Below, in pieces: positions 45,428 to 55,120 of a stretch of DNA of 64,000 bases (positions within the stretch are counted from its first letter, which is position 1; each line of letters opens with the position of its first letter). Made by a program: the position numbers and the translations under genes. Source of the DNA: Achromobacter agilis (lineage in GTDB: Bacteria > Pseudomonadota > Gammaproteobacteria > Burkholderiales > Burkholderiaceae_B); assembly GCF_900496965.1 (NCBI RefSeq), contig NZ_UFQB01000008.1, positions 164,332-228,331 on the forward strand, read 5' to 3'. The notes below the pieces were generated by a model that made no database searches, had not been told where the DNA came from, and was given only the letters and a program-made list of their open reading frames with translations.

Positions 45428-46369
45428 ATGCAGCTGGTTTTCGATGCCCAACAGCACGCTCTGCCACTCCGCCGAGATATGTGGCAGGATGCGCTATGCA
45501 GCGCCTATATTGCGTTGGACGCGGAAATGCCCGATTCCAACGACTATTGCGGAGTTTTACGCAAGGGAAACTTCGGCCCGGTTTCGATCACCGATATTTC
45601 CTTGGCGGGCCATGTCATCCGACGGCGCAAGCAACATCTGGCCCGGCTGGACAAGGACTGCTTCTACCTGCAGATACTCCAGCGCGGGCATGCACGGCTG
45701 AACCAGGATCGTCGCGAAGTGCCATCCAATCAGGCAGTCGCCGCATTGTTCTACTCAGGCGAACCTTATGACTTGGAGTGCCTGAACGAGATCCGTGCGC
45801 TCTATCTGGAAATTCCTCGCGCCACGCTGAAAAGCAAGCTGTCCGGACAAGACGCCCCAATCGCGGGCAATGTGGGCATCGGCAGCGGTATCGGGAAGCT
45901 TGCCGCGCAACTCTGCGTCAGCCTGACTACGGAGAGCGGCGCCATCGATGCCGCGGACAAGGCGCGCCTGGGCGAAGACCTGCTGAATATCGTCGCGCTT
46001 GCGGTGGATCGCGCCGCAAACCAAAGCCCGGATCCCGACACGCATCAAGTGGCCCGCTTGCGGCTTATCCAGGCGTGGATTGAAATGCACCTGTCTGCGG
46101 CCGGCCTGTCACTGGAAACCATTGCCAAGCAGCATGGCATCTCGGTCCGCCTGTTGCACCACCTATTCCACCAGGACGGAATCTCTCCTGCGGACTGGAT
46201 GTGGGATCGGCGCTTGCAAAGGTGCTTTGATGAAATCACGGCGAAACGGGATGCACAGCGCACCATCACGGAAATTGCGTACGCCAACGGCTTCAGCAGT
46301 TCTTCGCACTTCAGCAATGCGTTCAAGGCAAAATTCGGCGTGAGTCCGCGCGACGCCCGGCGTACATAG
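45428..46369 (+). CDS. AraC-family transcriptional activator
   Basis: Protein of 313 residues. The C-terminal 100 residues hold two HTH motifs (GLSLETIAKQHGISVRLLHHLF and the second ending IAYANGFSSSSHFSNAFKAKFGVSPRD); the N-terminal half is an AraC-binding-like (FeaR/NphR-type) domain. GGAGAG precedes the ATG. It is divergent from the MHS-BVMO-esterase-ADH operon (190 bases between starts) and very likely activates it in response to the substrate. The AT-rich gap at 45280-45350 should hold the promoter sites. Confidence 0.9.
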   Translation: MQLVFDAQQHALPLRRDMWQDALCSAYIALDAEMPDSNDYCGVLRKGNFGPVSITDISLAGHVIRRRKQHLARLDKDCFYLQILQRGHARLNQDRREVPSNQAVAALFYSGEPYDLECLNEIRALYLEIPRATLKSKLSGQDAPIAGNVGIGSGIGKLAAQLCVSLTTESGAIDAADKARLGEDLLNIVALAVDRAANQSPDPDTHQVARLRLIQAWIEMHLSAAGLSLETIAKQHGISVRLLHHLFHQDGISPADWMWDRRLQRCFDEITAKRDAQRTITEIAYANGFSSSSHFSNAFKAKFGVSPRDARRT

Positions 46370-46402
46370 CAACGGCCTTGTTTTGTTCGGCGGCCCCGCC
46401 CC

Positions 46403-47173
46403 CTATTCCTTCACCGCCACCGTGTAGTTCAAGGCCAGCCGGCCGCCGTCCGCGTACACCGTCTGCCCCGTCACGTAGCTGGCGTCGTCGCTGGCCAGAA
46501 AGACCGCCACCTTGGCCACTTCATCGGTGGCGCCCAGCCGCTGCATGGGGATCCGCGACAGCACGGTTCTGCGGGCCTCGGGGTTGGCGGTGATGGTGGC
46601 CAGGATCTCGGTGTCGATGCTGCCGGGGCCGATGGCGTTGACGCGGATGCCGTGCGGCGCCAGGGAGAGCGCCATCGATTTCGTCATCTGGCGCACGGCG
46701 CCCTTGCTGGCCCCGTAGGCCAGCTGGTCCGGCATTGCCAGCTCCGCCGTCATCGACGACAGGGTCACGATGGCGCCGTTGCCGCGTCCGCCCGCCACCA
46801 TGGCGCGGGCCGCGGCCTGGGCCACCAGGAAGGTGCCGCGCACGTTGACGTTCATGACGGCGTCCAGATCCTCTAGCGTCAGGTCCAGGAAGTCCGCCGC
46901 CCGGATCACGCCGGCGTTGCATACGCAGATGTCCAGGCCGCCCCAGCGCCGCACGCATTCGCCGGCCAGCGCCTGCGCGTCGGCCGGATCCGTCACGTCG
47001 GCCACGGCGGCGGCCGCGCGTGCGCCCAGCGTTTGCGCCGCGTCGTTCAGTTCGGCGGCCTTGCGGTCCGCCATCAGCACATAGGCCCCTTCGGCCACGA
47101 AGCGGCGCGCGATCGCCAGTCCGATGCCGCCGGCCGCGCCGGTGACCAGCGCCACCCGATCCTGCAATCTCAT
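46403..47173 (-). CDS. Short-chain dehydrogenase/reductase
   Basis: Classical SDR of 256 residues: cofactor motif TGAAGGIGLAIA at 11-22, CNAGVI near 86, catalytic Ser (SSMTAEL), and YGASK giving Tyr/Lys near 153. The Asp after beta-2 (LMADRK) favours NAD. It converts a secondary alcohol and ketone pair, substrate unknown. It is the last gene of the long dioxygenase-ABC operon, one base after the LivF-type stop codon with GGAG in between. Confidence 0.93.
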   Translation of the reverse strand: MRLQDRVALVTGAAGGIGLAIARRFVAEGAYVLMADRKAAELNDAAQTLGARAAAAVADVTDPADAQALAGECVRRWGGLDICVCNAGVIRAADFLDLTLEDLDAVMNVNVRGTFLVAQAAARAMVAGGRGNGAIVTLSSMTAELAMPDQLAYGASKGAVRQMTKSMALSLAPHGIRVNAIGPGSIDTEILATITANPEARRTVLSRIPMQRLGATDEVAKVAVFLASDDASYVTGQTVYADGGRLALNYTVAVKE

Positions 47174-47174
47174 T

Positions 47175-47873
47175 TCAAACTCCTACGTAGGCGGCCACCA
47201 GTTCGGGCCGCGCGGACAGTTCCGCCGAGCTTCCACGCCACACCGTCACCCCTTTGTCCAGGATGAAGTTGCGGTCGGACAAGCGCAGCAAGGCCGTGGT
47301 GTTCTTGTCCACCACGATCATCGACAACCCTTCGGCTTTGAGCTGGGCCAGTACGTGCCAGATCTCGGCCCGCACCACGGGCGCCAGGCCTTCGGTCGCC
47401 TCGTCCAGCACCAGCAGGCTGGGGTTGGTCATTAGGGCGCGGCCCAGCGCGAGCATCTGCTGCTCGCCGCCCGAGAGCTGCGTGCCCAGATTGGCCCGCC
47501 GTTCGCGCAGGCGCGGAAACAGGCCGTACACGCGTTCCAGCGTCCAGCCGCCGCCAGCCTTGGACGCGCAGGCCGTGGCCACCAGGTTTTCCTCCACCGT
47601 CAGCGTCGGAAAGATCTGGCGCCCTTCCGGCACCAGCGACAGGCCCAGCCGTCCGATCCGGTACGGCGCCAGGCCGCGCAGCGAACGGCCGCCGTATTCG
47701 ATGCTGCCCTGGCTGGCGGGAAGCAGGCCGAACAGGCACTTGATGACGGTGCTGCGTCCCATGCCGTTGCGGCCGATGAGGCCCACGACCTCGCCCTGCC
47801 CTACATCCAGGTCGACGCCGAACAGCGCCTGGCAATGGCCGTAGGCCGCCGTCAATCCGCGTATGTTCAACAT
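47175..47873 (-). CDS. ABC ATPase, LivF type
   Basis: ATPase of 232 residues: Walker A GRNGMGRST (a Lys-to-Arg change in the usual GKS/T position), LVPEGRQIFPTLTVEENL, signature LSGGEQQMLALGRAL, Walker B LLVLDEATEGLAP and IVVDKNTTALL where an EQN/H motif is normal. The Arg in Walker A and the altered H-loop are unusual and suggest a weak or degenerate site; its LivG partner is canonical. Confidence 0.9.
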   Translation of the reverse strand: MLNIRGLTAAYGHCQALFGVDLDVGQGEVVGLIGRNGMGRSTVIKCLFGLLPASQGSIEYGGRSLRGLAPYRIGRLGLSLVPEGRQIFPTLTVEENLVATACASKAGGGWTLERVYGLFPRLRERRANLGTQLSGGEQQMLALGRALMTNPSLLVLDEATEGLAPVVRAEIWHVLAQLKAEGLSMIVVDKNTTALLRLSDRNFILDKGVTVWRGSSAELSARPELVAAYVGV

Positions 47874-47882
47874 GGCGGGCTC

Positions 47883-48658
<776 letters not shown>

Positions 48659-48662
<4 letters not shown>

Positions 48663-49693
48663 AGGGATGCCTCCTTGGCCAGCGTGTCCGGCGAACGCCG
48701 CTCCGTCCGGCCGGCACCGGCCCGCGCCGCGGCGGCGGGCGCGGCCTCGGGCGGCCGGCGGCGCAGCCAGGCCAGCGAGTTGCCATAGCCTCCCTTGGCC
48801 GCCATGGCGATGGCCACCACCGCCGGCCCCATCAGCAGCATCCAGTGCTGCGTCAGGCTCTTGAAGCCCTCTTCCATCAGCAGGTAGGCGATGGCGCCGA
48901 CGATCGGCCCCAGCACGCTGCCCAGGCCGCCGATCACCACCATGACGATCAGTTCGCCGGACACCGGCCAGGACATGTAGCTGGGCGAGGCGAAGGCCGT
49001 CAGGTTGGCCAGCAGCAGCCCGGCCACGCCGGTCAACACGCCGGAGGCCACATAGGCCATCAGGCGCACGCCGAACACGGAATAACCCAGCGCGTCCACG
49101 CGCCGCGGGTTGGCGTGGGTGGCGCGCAGGATCATGCCGAAGGGAGAGCGGCGCAGGCGCAGCATTGCGATGCTGGAGACCAGCAGCAGCCCCCAGGCGG
49201 CCCAGTACACAGGCTGGCTGCCGTCCAGATCAAACAGGCCGAATGAACTGGGTTCGTAGATGTTCAGGCCGTCGTCGCCGCCATATTCGCGCAGGCTCAC
49301 CGACAGGAAATAGAACATCTGGGCGAACGCCAGCGTGATCATGATGAAGCCGATGCCCGAGGTGCGCAGGCAGACGGTGCCCACCACCAGGGCCACCAGC
49401 GCGCACACGGCAATGCACACGGCCAGCTGCAGCCAGCCGTTGCCGAAGCCGTAGTAGCTCAGAATGCCGACCGCGTAGCAGCCCAGGCCCAGAAACATGG
49501 CGTGGCCGAAGCTCACCAGCCCGGCGAAACCCAGCACCAGGTTCAGCGCCAGCGCAGCCAGCGCGTAGATCAGGATGCGCGCACCGAGCGTGACGTAGAA
49601 CGGTTCGCCCAGCCATTGCGCCGCCAACGGCACGCCGGCCAGGACCAGGAACAGCAGGGGCAGCGCCCAGCGCCGCTTGTTCTCTTCTTGCAT
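48659..49693 (-). CDS. ABC permease, LivM type
   Basis: Membrane subunit of 344 residues with LivM hallmarks ALNLVLGFAGLVSFGHAMFLGLG near 50, TSGIGFIMITLAFAQM near 110 and VIGGLGSVLGPIVGAI near 260. The C-terminal 35 residues are an Arg/Ala-rich cytoplasmic tail. Coupled to LivG by an ATGA overlap. Confidence 0.93.
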
Positions 49694-49721
49694 GATGAAT
49701 AGACCTTTGGGCGGATGCGCG

Positions 49722-50642
49722 TCAACGCCGCGCCGAGAAGACCAGGCCTTGCGGCCGGAACGCCAGCACCACCGCCATCAGCACATAGATGAGCATGGAG
49801 GCAAGCGCGGGCCCGACCGCGTTGGCGACCGAGGCGTCGAAGACGGCACGCAGCACGTCGGGCAGGAAAGCGCGGCCCAGCGTATCGATCATGGCGATCA
49901 ACAGCGCCGCCACCAGGGTGCCGCGCACCGAGCCGATGCCGCCCACCACGATCACCACCAGCGCCAGGATCAGCACGGGCTCGCCCATGCCGGACTGCAC
50001 CGACAGGATCGGCCCCGCCAGGGCGCCCGCCACGCCGGCCAGCACCGCCCCCAACAGGAACAGCAAGGTTTTCTGCAGGTCCACGTTGGCGCCCAGCACG
50101 CTTGCCATGGGGGCATTGCTGGCGCCTGCGCGGATCAGCATCCCGAAACGCGTGCGCTGGATCAGGAACCAGGCGCCCAGCGCCACCAGCGCCCCGACCC
50201 CGATGATCATCAGCCGGTACACCGGATAGTCGCTGCCGAACAGGCTGACCGCCCCTTCCAACCCTTGCGGCACGGCGGCGAAGTACGGCCGGCTGCCCCA
50301 GATGACCGAGGCCAGTTCGTTGAAGAACATCATCAGGCCGAAGGTCGCCAGCACCTGGTAGAGGTGGTCGTGGCGGTACAGGGGCCGCGCGATCAGGCGC
50401 TCCAGCGCCACGCCCACCAACCCGCTGCCCACGACCGCCGCCAGGATGGCGAAGGCGAACGACCCGCTGGCGTTGTAGGCCGTGGCTCCGAGGAAGGCGC
50501 CGATCATATAGAGCGACCCGTGCGCCAGGTTGATGAAGTTCATGATGCCGAAGATCAGGGTCAGCCCCGAAGACAACAGGAACAGTAAGGCGCCCAGCTG
50601 CAGGCCATTGAGCAGCTGCGACAACAGCAACGATCCGTTCAT
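49722..50642 (-). CDS. ABC permease, LivH type
   Basis: Membrane subunit of 306 residues opening LLFLLSSGLTLIFGIMNFINLAHGSLYMIGAF, where NLAHG is the LivH mark, and with VVGGIGSVRG near residue 245. Twenty-eight bases before the LivM gene and 16 after the binding-protein gene. It is a slightly longer LivH than the paralogue at 22.1 kb. Confidence 0.93.
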   Translation of the reverse strand: MNGSLLLSQLLNGLQLGALLFLLSSGLTLIFGIMNFINLAHGSLYMIGAFLGATAYNASGSFAFAILAAVVGSGLVGVALERLIARPLYRHDHLYQVLATFGLMMFFNELASVIWGSRPYFAAVPQGLEGAVSLFGSDYPVYRLMIIGVGALVALGAWFLIQRTRFGMLIRAGASNAPMASVLGANVDLQKTLLFLLGAVLAGVAGALAGPILSVQSGMGEPVLILALVVIVVGGIGSVRGTLVAALLIAMIDTLGRAFLPDVLRAVFDASVANAVGPALASMLIYVLMAVVLAFRPQGLVFSARR

Positions 50643-50658
50643 GGGGCGTCTCCCCGGG

Positions 50659-51834
50659 TCACTTCAGCGGGCAGTCCGCCACGTAGGCGTCCTGGTGGTC
50701 GGTAAACACCGTGGCCAGCTGCTTTACGTTCACGCCATCGCCTTCCTTCACGACCTGGTAGGCATACAGGTTCTGCACCGGCATGTTGTTGGTGTTGAAG
50801 CGGAACGTGCCGCGCACCGAGGGGAAGGAAGCGCCGGCCGCCTTCACCGCGGCCGCCAGGGCCCGGCTGTCGCCCACCTTGCCGCCCTGCTGCCTGACCG
50901 CCGCGTCCAGCAGATACGCCGCGTCGTAGCCGCCCACCGCGTACTCCGACGGCAGCCTGCCGTACTTGGCCTGGAAGGCCTCGACGAACTTGCGGTTCTG
51001 CGGATTGTCCAGCGTGGTAGCCCACGGCGTGCCGTAGATCGCGCCCACGGCCTGGTCCTTCAGCGCGGTCAGCGTATTGGAATCGATCAGGCTTTCCGAA
51101 AAGAACGGCAGCTTTTCCATCAGGCCGGCCTGGCGCAGCTGGCGCACGAAGTTCACGCCCACCCCGCCGGTATAGAACGCGAACAAGGCGTCGGGCCCGG
51201 CCGATTGCATACGCGAGATCTCGGCGGAATAGTCCAGCTGGCCCAGCTGGGTATAGATCTCGTCGGCCGGCGCGGCGCCGTAGAAACGCTTGAAGCCCGC
51301 CAGCTTGTCCTTGCCCGCCTGGTAGTTGGACGACATCAGGTAGGCCCGTTTGTAGCCCTGGTCCTTGACGTACTTGCCCATCGCCTCCGACATGCTGTCG
51401 TTCTGCCAGCCCAGCACGAACAGGTTGGGCAGGCACATGCGTCCGGCGATCGGCGCGGGGCCCGCGTTGGTGGACAGCGCCACCACGCCCGACTCCTTGA
51501 TGCGCCGCAATTCGGCCATGAGCACATTGGAGAAGCCGAGGCCGACGATCACGTCTACCTTGTCCTTCTCGATGAACTTCTGCACGATCTGCGCGCCCAC
51601 GTCGGGCTTGAGCTGATCGTCGTCGCGGATCACCACGGCCTTCTGGCCGCCCAGGCTGCCTCCCAGCTGCTCGATGCCCAGCATCAGGCCGTCGTACTGG
51701 TCCTGGCCCAGCGCCGCCTGCGGCCCGGACAGTACGCCGGTAAAGCCGATGCGGATGTCCGCCATTGCGGCGCTAGCCGCCGTCAGGGCCGCCGCGGCGG
51801 CAAGCGCGGACAGCCCGCGTGCGTATGCTTGCAT
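50659..51834 (-). CDS. ABC substrate-binding protein, branched-chain (LivK) type
   Basis: Periplasmic protein of 391 residues with an Ala-rich signal peptide ending SAAMA and the type I fold: DIRIGFTGVLSGPQAALGQ, then VDVIVGLGFSNVLMAELRRIKESGV. The VLSGPQAALG binding segment and the pathway context suggest an aromatic or other carboxylate ligand rather than leucine. Paralogous to, but distant from, the protein at 20.9 kb. Starts 60 bases after the dehydrogenase gene. Confidence 0.92.
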   Translation of the reverse strand: MQAYARGLSALAAAAALTAASAAMADIRIGFTGVLSGPQAALGQDQYDGLMLGIEQLGGSLGGQKAVVIRDDDQLKPDVGAQIVQKFIEKDKVDVIVGLGFSNVLMAELRRIKESGVVALSTNAGPAPIAGRMCLPNLFVLGWQNDSMSEAMGKYVKDQGYKRAYLMSSNYQAGKDKLAGFKRFYGAAPADEIYTQLGQLDYSAEISRMQSAGPDALFAFYTGGVGVNFVRQLRQAGLMEKLPFFSESLIDSNTLTALKDQAVGAIYGTPWATTLDNPQNRKFVEAFQAKYGRLPSEYAVGGYDAAYLLDAAVRQQGGKVGDSRALAAAVKAAGASFPSVRGTFRFNTNNMPVQNLYAYQVVKEGDGVNVKQLATVFTDHQDAYVADCPLK

Positions 51835-51894
51835 GCTATGTCTCCTTGGGGGATGGGCGGCGGCGCCATTCTGCGCGGCGCCTGCCGTGATGCG

Positions 51895-53349
51895 TCAGAG
51901 CTTTACGCAGACATTGCGCAGCTCGGTATAGAACTCCAGCGAATGCACGCCGCCTTCGCGGCCGATGCCGGACTGCTTGGCGCCGCCGAAGGCCGTGCGC
52001 AGGTCGCGCAGGAACCAGGAATTGATCCAGCAGATGCCCACCTCCAGGGCCTGCCCCATCCGGTGCGCCGTGCCCACATTGCCGGTCCACACGCTCGCCG
52101 CCAGCCCGTAGAACGTGGCGTTGGCCAGCGCGACGGCTTCTTCCTCGGTATCGAAGGGCGCGATGTGGCAGCAAGGCCCGAAGATCTCCTGCTGAATGAC
52201 GGCCGACGATTCCGGCAGGCCGGTCCAGACGGTGGGCTGCACCCACGCGCCCGCGGCCAGGTCATCCGGCATGTCGGGCACGCCGCCGCCCGCCACCACC
52301 GTGGCCCCTTCTTCCCGGGCGCGGGAGTAGTAGCTCAGCACCTTGTCCCGGTGGCGTTGCGAGATCAGCGGCCCCAGGTTCACGCCGGGGTCCTTGGGCC
52401 GGCCCAGCTTGAAGCTCCGGGCGCGCTCGCCCAGCGCGGCCACGAAGCGCTCGAAGATCGGCCGCTGCACGTAGACGCGCTCGGTGCCCAGGCAGACCTG
52501 CCCGGTATTGTCGAACGCGGCGCGCGCGATGCCCGCGACCGCCTTGTCGAAATCCGCGTCGGCGAACACGATGCCCGCATTCTTGCCGCCAAGCTCGAAC
52601 GACACGGGCCGCACGCCCACCGCCGCGGCCTGCATGATGGCCTCGCCCGTGCGCGTCTCGCCGGTGAAGGTGATGCCGTCGACCAGCGGATGGCGGGTGA
52701 GCTTTTCGCCGGCCGAACCGGGGCCGCGGCCATGCACCACGTTGTAGACGCCCGGCGGCACGCCGACCTCGTTCATGACTTCGCCCAGCAGCGTGGCCGT
52801 GCCCGGGGTATCTTCGGACGGCTTGACCACCACCGTGTTGCCGCAGGCCAGCGCGGGCCCCACCTTCCAGGTCATCAGCAGCAGCGGCAGGTTCCACGGG
52901 CAGATCACGCCGATCACGCCGCGCGGCACGCGCACGCCGTAGTTCAGGGCATGGCCGTTGTCCGGCGTCTCCAGGTCGAAGGTTTCGTTCGGAACATTCC
53001 GGATCAGGTCCGCGAAAATCTTGAAGTTGGCCGCGCCGCGGGGAATATCCAGGTGGCTGGCCAGATCGTAGGGCTTGCCCGTATCGGCGATCTCGGCGTC
53101 GACGAAATCATCGAAACGGCGAATGATGCCGTCGGCCACCGCGTGCAGCAGCTCGACGCGCTGCTGGGTCTTCAACTGGGCCCAGGGGCCGCGCAACGCG
53201 GCCTTGGCGGCCCGGACCGCCGCGTCGACCTCGGCGTCGCCTGCCTCGTGCACGCGGCCGATCAGGCGGTTGTCGACCGGATCCCGGTCGTCGAAAGTGT
53301 TGCCGGTGGCGACCCACTGGCCGTTGATGAAGTTGCGGAAATCGCTCAT
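51895..53349 (-). CDS. Aldehyde dehydrogenase, 2-hydroxymuconic-semialdehyde dehydrogenase-like
   Basis: NAD(P)-dependent enzyme of 484 residues, with Asn in ICPWNLPLL (152), Glu252 in FELGGKNAGIV and nucleophile Cys286 in FDNTGQVCLGTERV, all in place. The GQVCLGTER wording and the opening FRNFINGQWV match the XylG/DmpC/AmnC group that oxidises ring-cleavage semialdehydes. Its position after an extradiol dioxygenase and a decarboxylase-like protein fits oxidation of the ring-opened aldehyde. Start overlaps the upstream stop by four bases. Confidence 0.9.
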   Translation of the reverse strand: MSDFRNFINGQWVATGNTFDDRDPVDNRLIGRVHEAGDAEVDAAVRAAKAALRGPWAQLKTQQRVELLHAVADGIIRRFDDFVDAEIADTGKPYDLASHLDIPRGAANFKIFADLIRNVPNETFDLETPDNGHALNYGVRVPRGVIGVICPWNLPLLLMTWKVGPALACGNTVVVKPSEDTPGTATLLGEVMNEVGVPPGVYNVVHGRGPGSAGEKLTRHPLVDGITFTGETRTGEAIMQAAAVGVRPVSFELGGKNAGIVFADADFDKAVAGIARAAFDNTGQVCLGTERVYVQRPIFERFVAALGERARSFKLGRPKDPGVNLGPLISQRHRDKVLSYYSRAREEGATVVAGGGVPDMPDDLAAGAWVQPTVWTGLPESSAVIQQEIFGPCCHIAPFDTEEEAVALANATFYGLAASVWTGNVGTAHRMGQALEVGICWINSWFLRDLRTAFGGAKQSGIGREGGVHSLEFYTELRNVCVKL

Positions 53350-54068
53350 TGCGTCCTCGGTTGTGACAGATCGGCCAGCGCCGCTTCAGGGTCGCCGGCA
53401 GTCAGGTATTCCCACATGCGCTCATAGATGCGGCCCGTGCCCACGGCGCGGGCGGCCGCTGCTTCGGGCGCCAGCGTCGGCGCACCTTCGGTCAGGCCGG
53501 CCGCCCGCAGCTGCCATTCGATGCGGGCGGCGTCCTCCAGGTACCAGGTCAACACCACGGCATGCATGAGCGATTCGGCCGCCACCACGGCGCCGTTGCC
53601 ACGCATGGCCACCGCGCGCGCCGCGCCCAGCGTCTCGGCCACGCCGCGCGCCTGCGCATCGCTGCGCACCAGCTGCGGATCGTCCCAGAGCGGCACGGCC
53701 GGTGAAAAATACGCGCCCATCCCGTGCCGGGGCTGAGGCGTCACGCGTACCGACGACAGGGTCATGACCGTGGGCGGCATGGACCGCACCACCCCGCCCA
53801 CGTCCGGCCGCAGCCGGTAGATGTGCTGATGGATGCGGACTTCGCCGAGCACGCCTTCGGGCAGTTCGCCGTGCACCGGCACCACCGTGCCCGCCTCGTC
53901 CGGCTCGATCAGCCCCATGGGCCGGGCCGCGCACACCAGGAAGTGGCCGGCGTCGAGCCGGGTGCTGCAATGGCCGTAGGCATGGACCAGGTTGGCGCGG
54001 GCCAGGGCCCGCGCCGCCACGCGGACCAGCGCCTCCTGGCCGCGGGCCGGCGGTTGCGCGGCGCTCAC
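53346..54068 (-). CDS. Class II aldolase/adducin-fold protein lacking the zinc ligands
   Basis: Protein of 240 residues. Fold hallmarks remain: ALARANLVHAYGHCSTRL, EVRIHQHIYRLRPDVGGVV and AMRGNGAVVAAESLMHAVV with LEDAARIE. The His-x-His expected after VV is Arg95-Ser-Met97, and the third His expected in RGHG is Asn158, so all three metal ligands of fuculose-aldolase-type enzymes are gone. CmtD/HCOMODA-decarboxylase relatives act on carboxylated ring-fission products, which suits this operon, but those known to me keep the His. Start is GTG overlapping the dioxygenase stop (GTGA). It may be a metal-free enzyme or a non-catalytic partner. Confidence 0.8.
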   Translation of the reverse strand: MSAAQPPARGQEALVRVAARALARANLVHAYGHCSTRLDAGHFLVCAARPMGLIEPDEAGTVVPVHGELPEGVLGEVRIHQHIYRLRPDVGGVVRSMPPTVMTLSSVRVTPQPRHGMGAYFSPAVPLWDDPQLVRSDAQARGVAETLGAARAVAMRGNGAVVAAESLMHAVVLTWYLEDAARIEWQLRAAGLTEGAPTLAPEAAAARAVGTGRIYERMWEYLTAGDPEAALADLSQPRTQ

Positions 54069-54928
54069 GATTTGAACTCCGGGATATCGGGTTTGGCGCC
54101 CCACATGCAGAATGACGACGGCACGGCCGGGAAGCTGCGCGGCCGGTATGTCTTTTCCTCTTCGGCGCTGATCAGCCGCACGCCCGTGGAGTATTCGTAG
54201 ATCATCCCGTCCGGCCCGTCGAAGTACAGGAACATTGCGCCCGAGGTCGGATGCCGCCCCGGGCCGAAACGAATCGGCACGTTCCATTCGCGCAGCTGGT
54301 ACCAGGCGCGCATGATGTCGTCGATGCTCTCGACCTGGTGATTGATGTGCTGCACGCCTGGATAGGCGGACGGGAACAGTGCGATCTTGTGATGCACCTC
54401 GTCGATACGCAGCAACGGCGCTTCACCGATGCGGTCGCTGACGCGCGCCGACAGCAGGCCGGTCCAGAAGGCCTCGTCGCGCCGCGCGTCCAGCGTGCGC
54501 AGGCCGATATGCGAAAACCCGGTCACGCCGGCGTCGCGGCCGGGAAAATAGCGCCGCCCGCTGTGCTGCGGCGCATGCACGAGCTCGATGCGGTTGCCGG
54601 ACGGGTCGATGAAACTGAGGAAGTCGCGCACGTAGCGCTGTTCGGCCTCTTCCCGCTTGCCCGCCGCGACCGTATAGCCGCTGCGTTCCAGCACCGCGCC
54701 GGCGCGCTGCAGTTCTTCGGGAGTGTCCACCTCGAACGCGGCGGTATGGTCCCGCGGGTCGCCCTCGAAATAGCAGAGGGTATGGTCGCGCGCGTCGGAC
54801 TTGAAATAGGCGGCGCCATGTTCCTTGCGCGCCAATTCCAGCCCCAGGACCGTGGTCGCGTAGCGGATCGCGCCCTCCAGGTCGCGGGTACCCAGCCGGA
54901 CGTACCGGATATCGTGTAGCCGTATCAC
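54065..54928 (-). CDS. Extradiol ring-cleavage dioxygenase, type I (two-domain VOC)
   Basis: Protein of 287 residues made of two VOC modules. The C-terminal module has the full BphC-type iron triad, His140 (GFSHIGLRT), His197 (INHQVES) and Glu245 (MIYEYSTG), plus active-site His180 (VHHKIALF), His226 (GRHPTSG) and Tyr235 (FLYFDGPDG). Such enzymes cleave catechols next to the diol with Fe(II) and oxygen. A GTG start at 54928 is chosen since AGGAGA lies seven bases upstream and the fold begins at once; an in-frame start at 55018 would run through an operator. First gene of a ten-gene operon. Confidence 0.9.
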   Translation of the reverse strand: MIRLHDIRYVRLGTRDLEGAIRYATTVLGLELARKEHGAAYFKSDARDHTLCYFEGDPRDHTAAFEVDTPEELQRAGAVLERSGYTVAAGKREEAEQRYVRDFLSFIDPSGNRIELVHAPQHSGRRYFPGRDAGVTGFSHIGLRTLDARRDEAFWTGLLSARVSDRIGEAPLLRIDEVHHKIALFPSAYPGVQHINHQVESIDDIMRAWYQLREWNVPIRFGPGRHPTSGAMFLYFDGPDGMIYEYSTGVRLISAEEEKTYRPRSFPAVPSSFCMWGAKPDIPEFKS

Positions 54929-55001
54929 TGCTTGTCTCCTGGTGCGCCCGCAGCCGGCTGCATGCCGGTCATTCTGGCGCTTTTTTTCTACGATAAGCAG
55001 C

Positions 55002-55038
55002 AAAAATCTCGGCGTCAATAATTTTTATCGAGATTTTT
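55002..55038. promoter_or_regulatory. GntR-type operator before the dioxygenase operon
   Basis: AAAAATCTCG and CGAGATTTTT face each other across exactly 17 bases, 74 bases before the dioxygenase GTG. The same arms with the same 17-base spacing recur at 63847-63879 before the regulator at the window edge. The surrounding sequence is markedly AT-rich, as expected of a promoter. Confidence 0.75.
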
Positions 55039-55120
55039 GAATTCAGGAGCAAGTCGTCTATGGCGACAACGGCACTGCGCGGAGGCCAGGGCGGCATCGC
55101 CCCCCCCGGCCACCGCCCGG

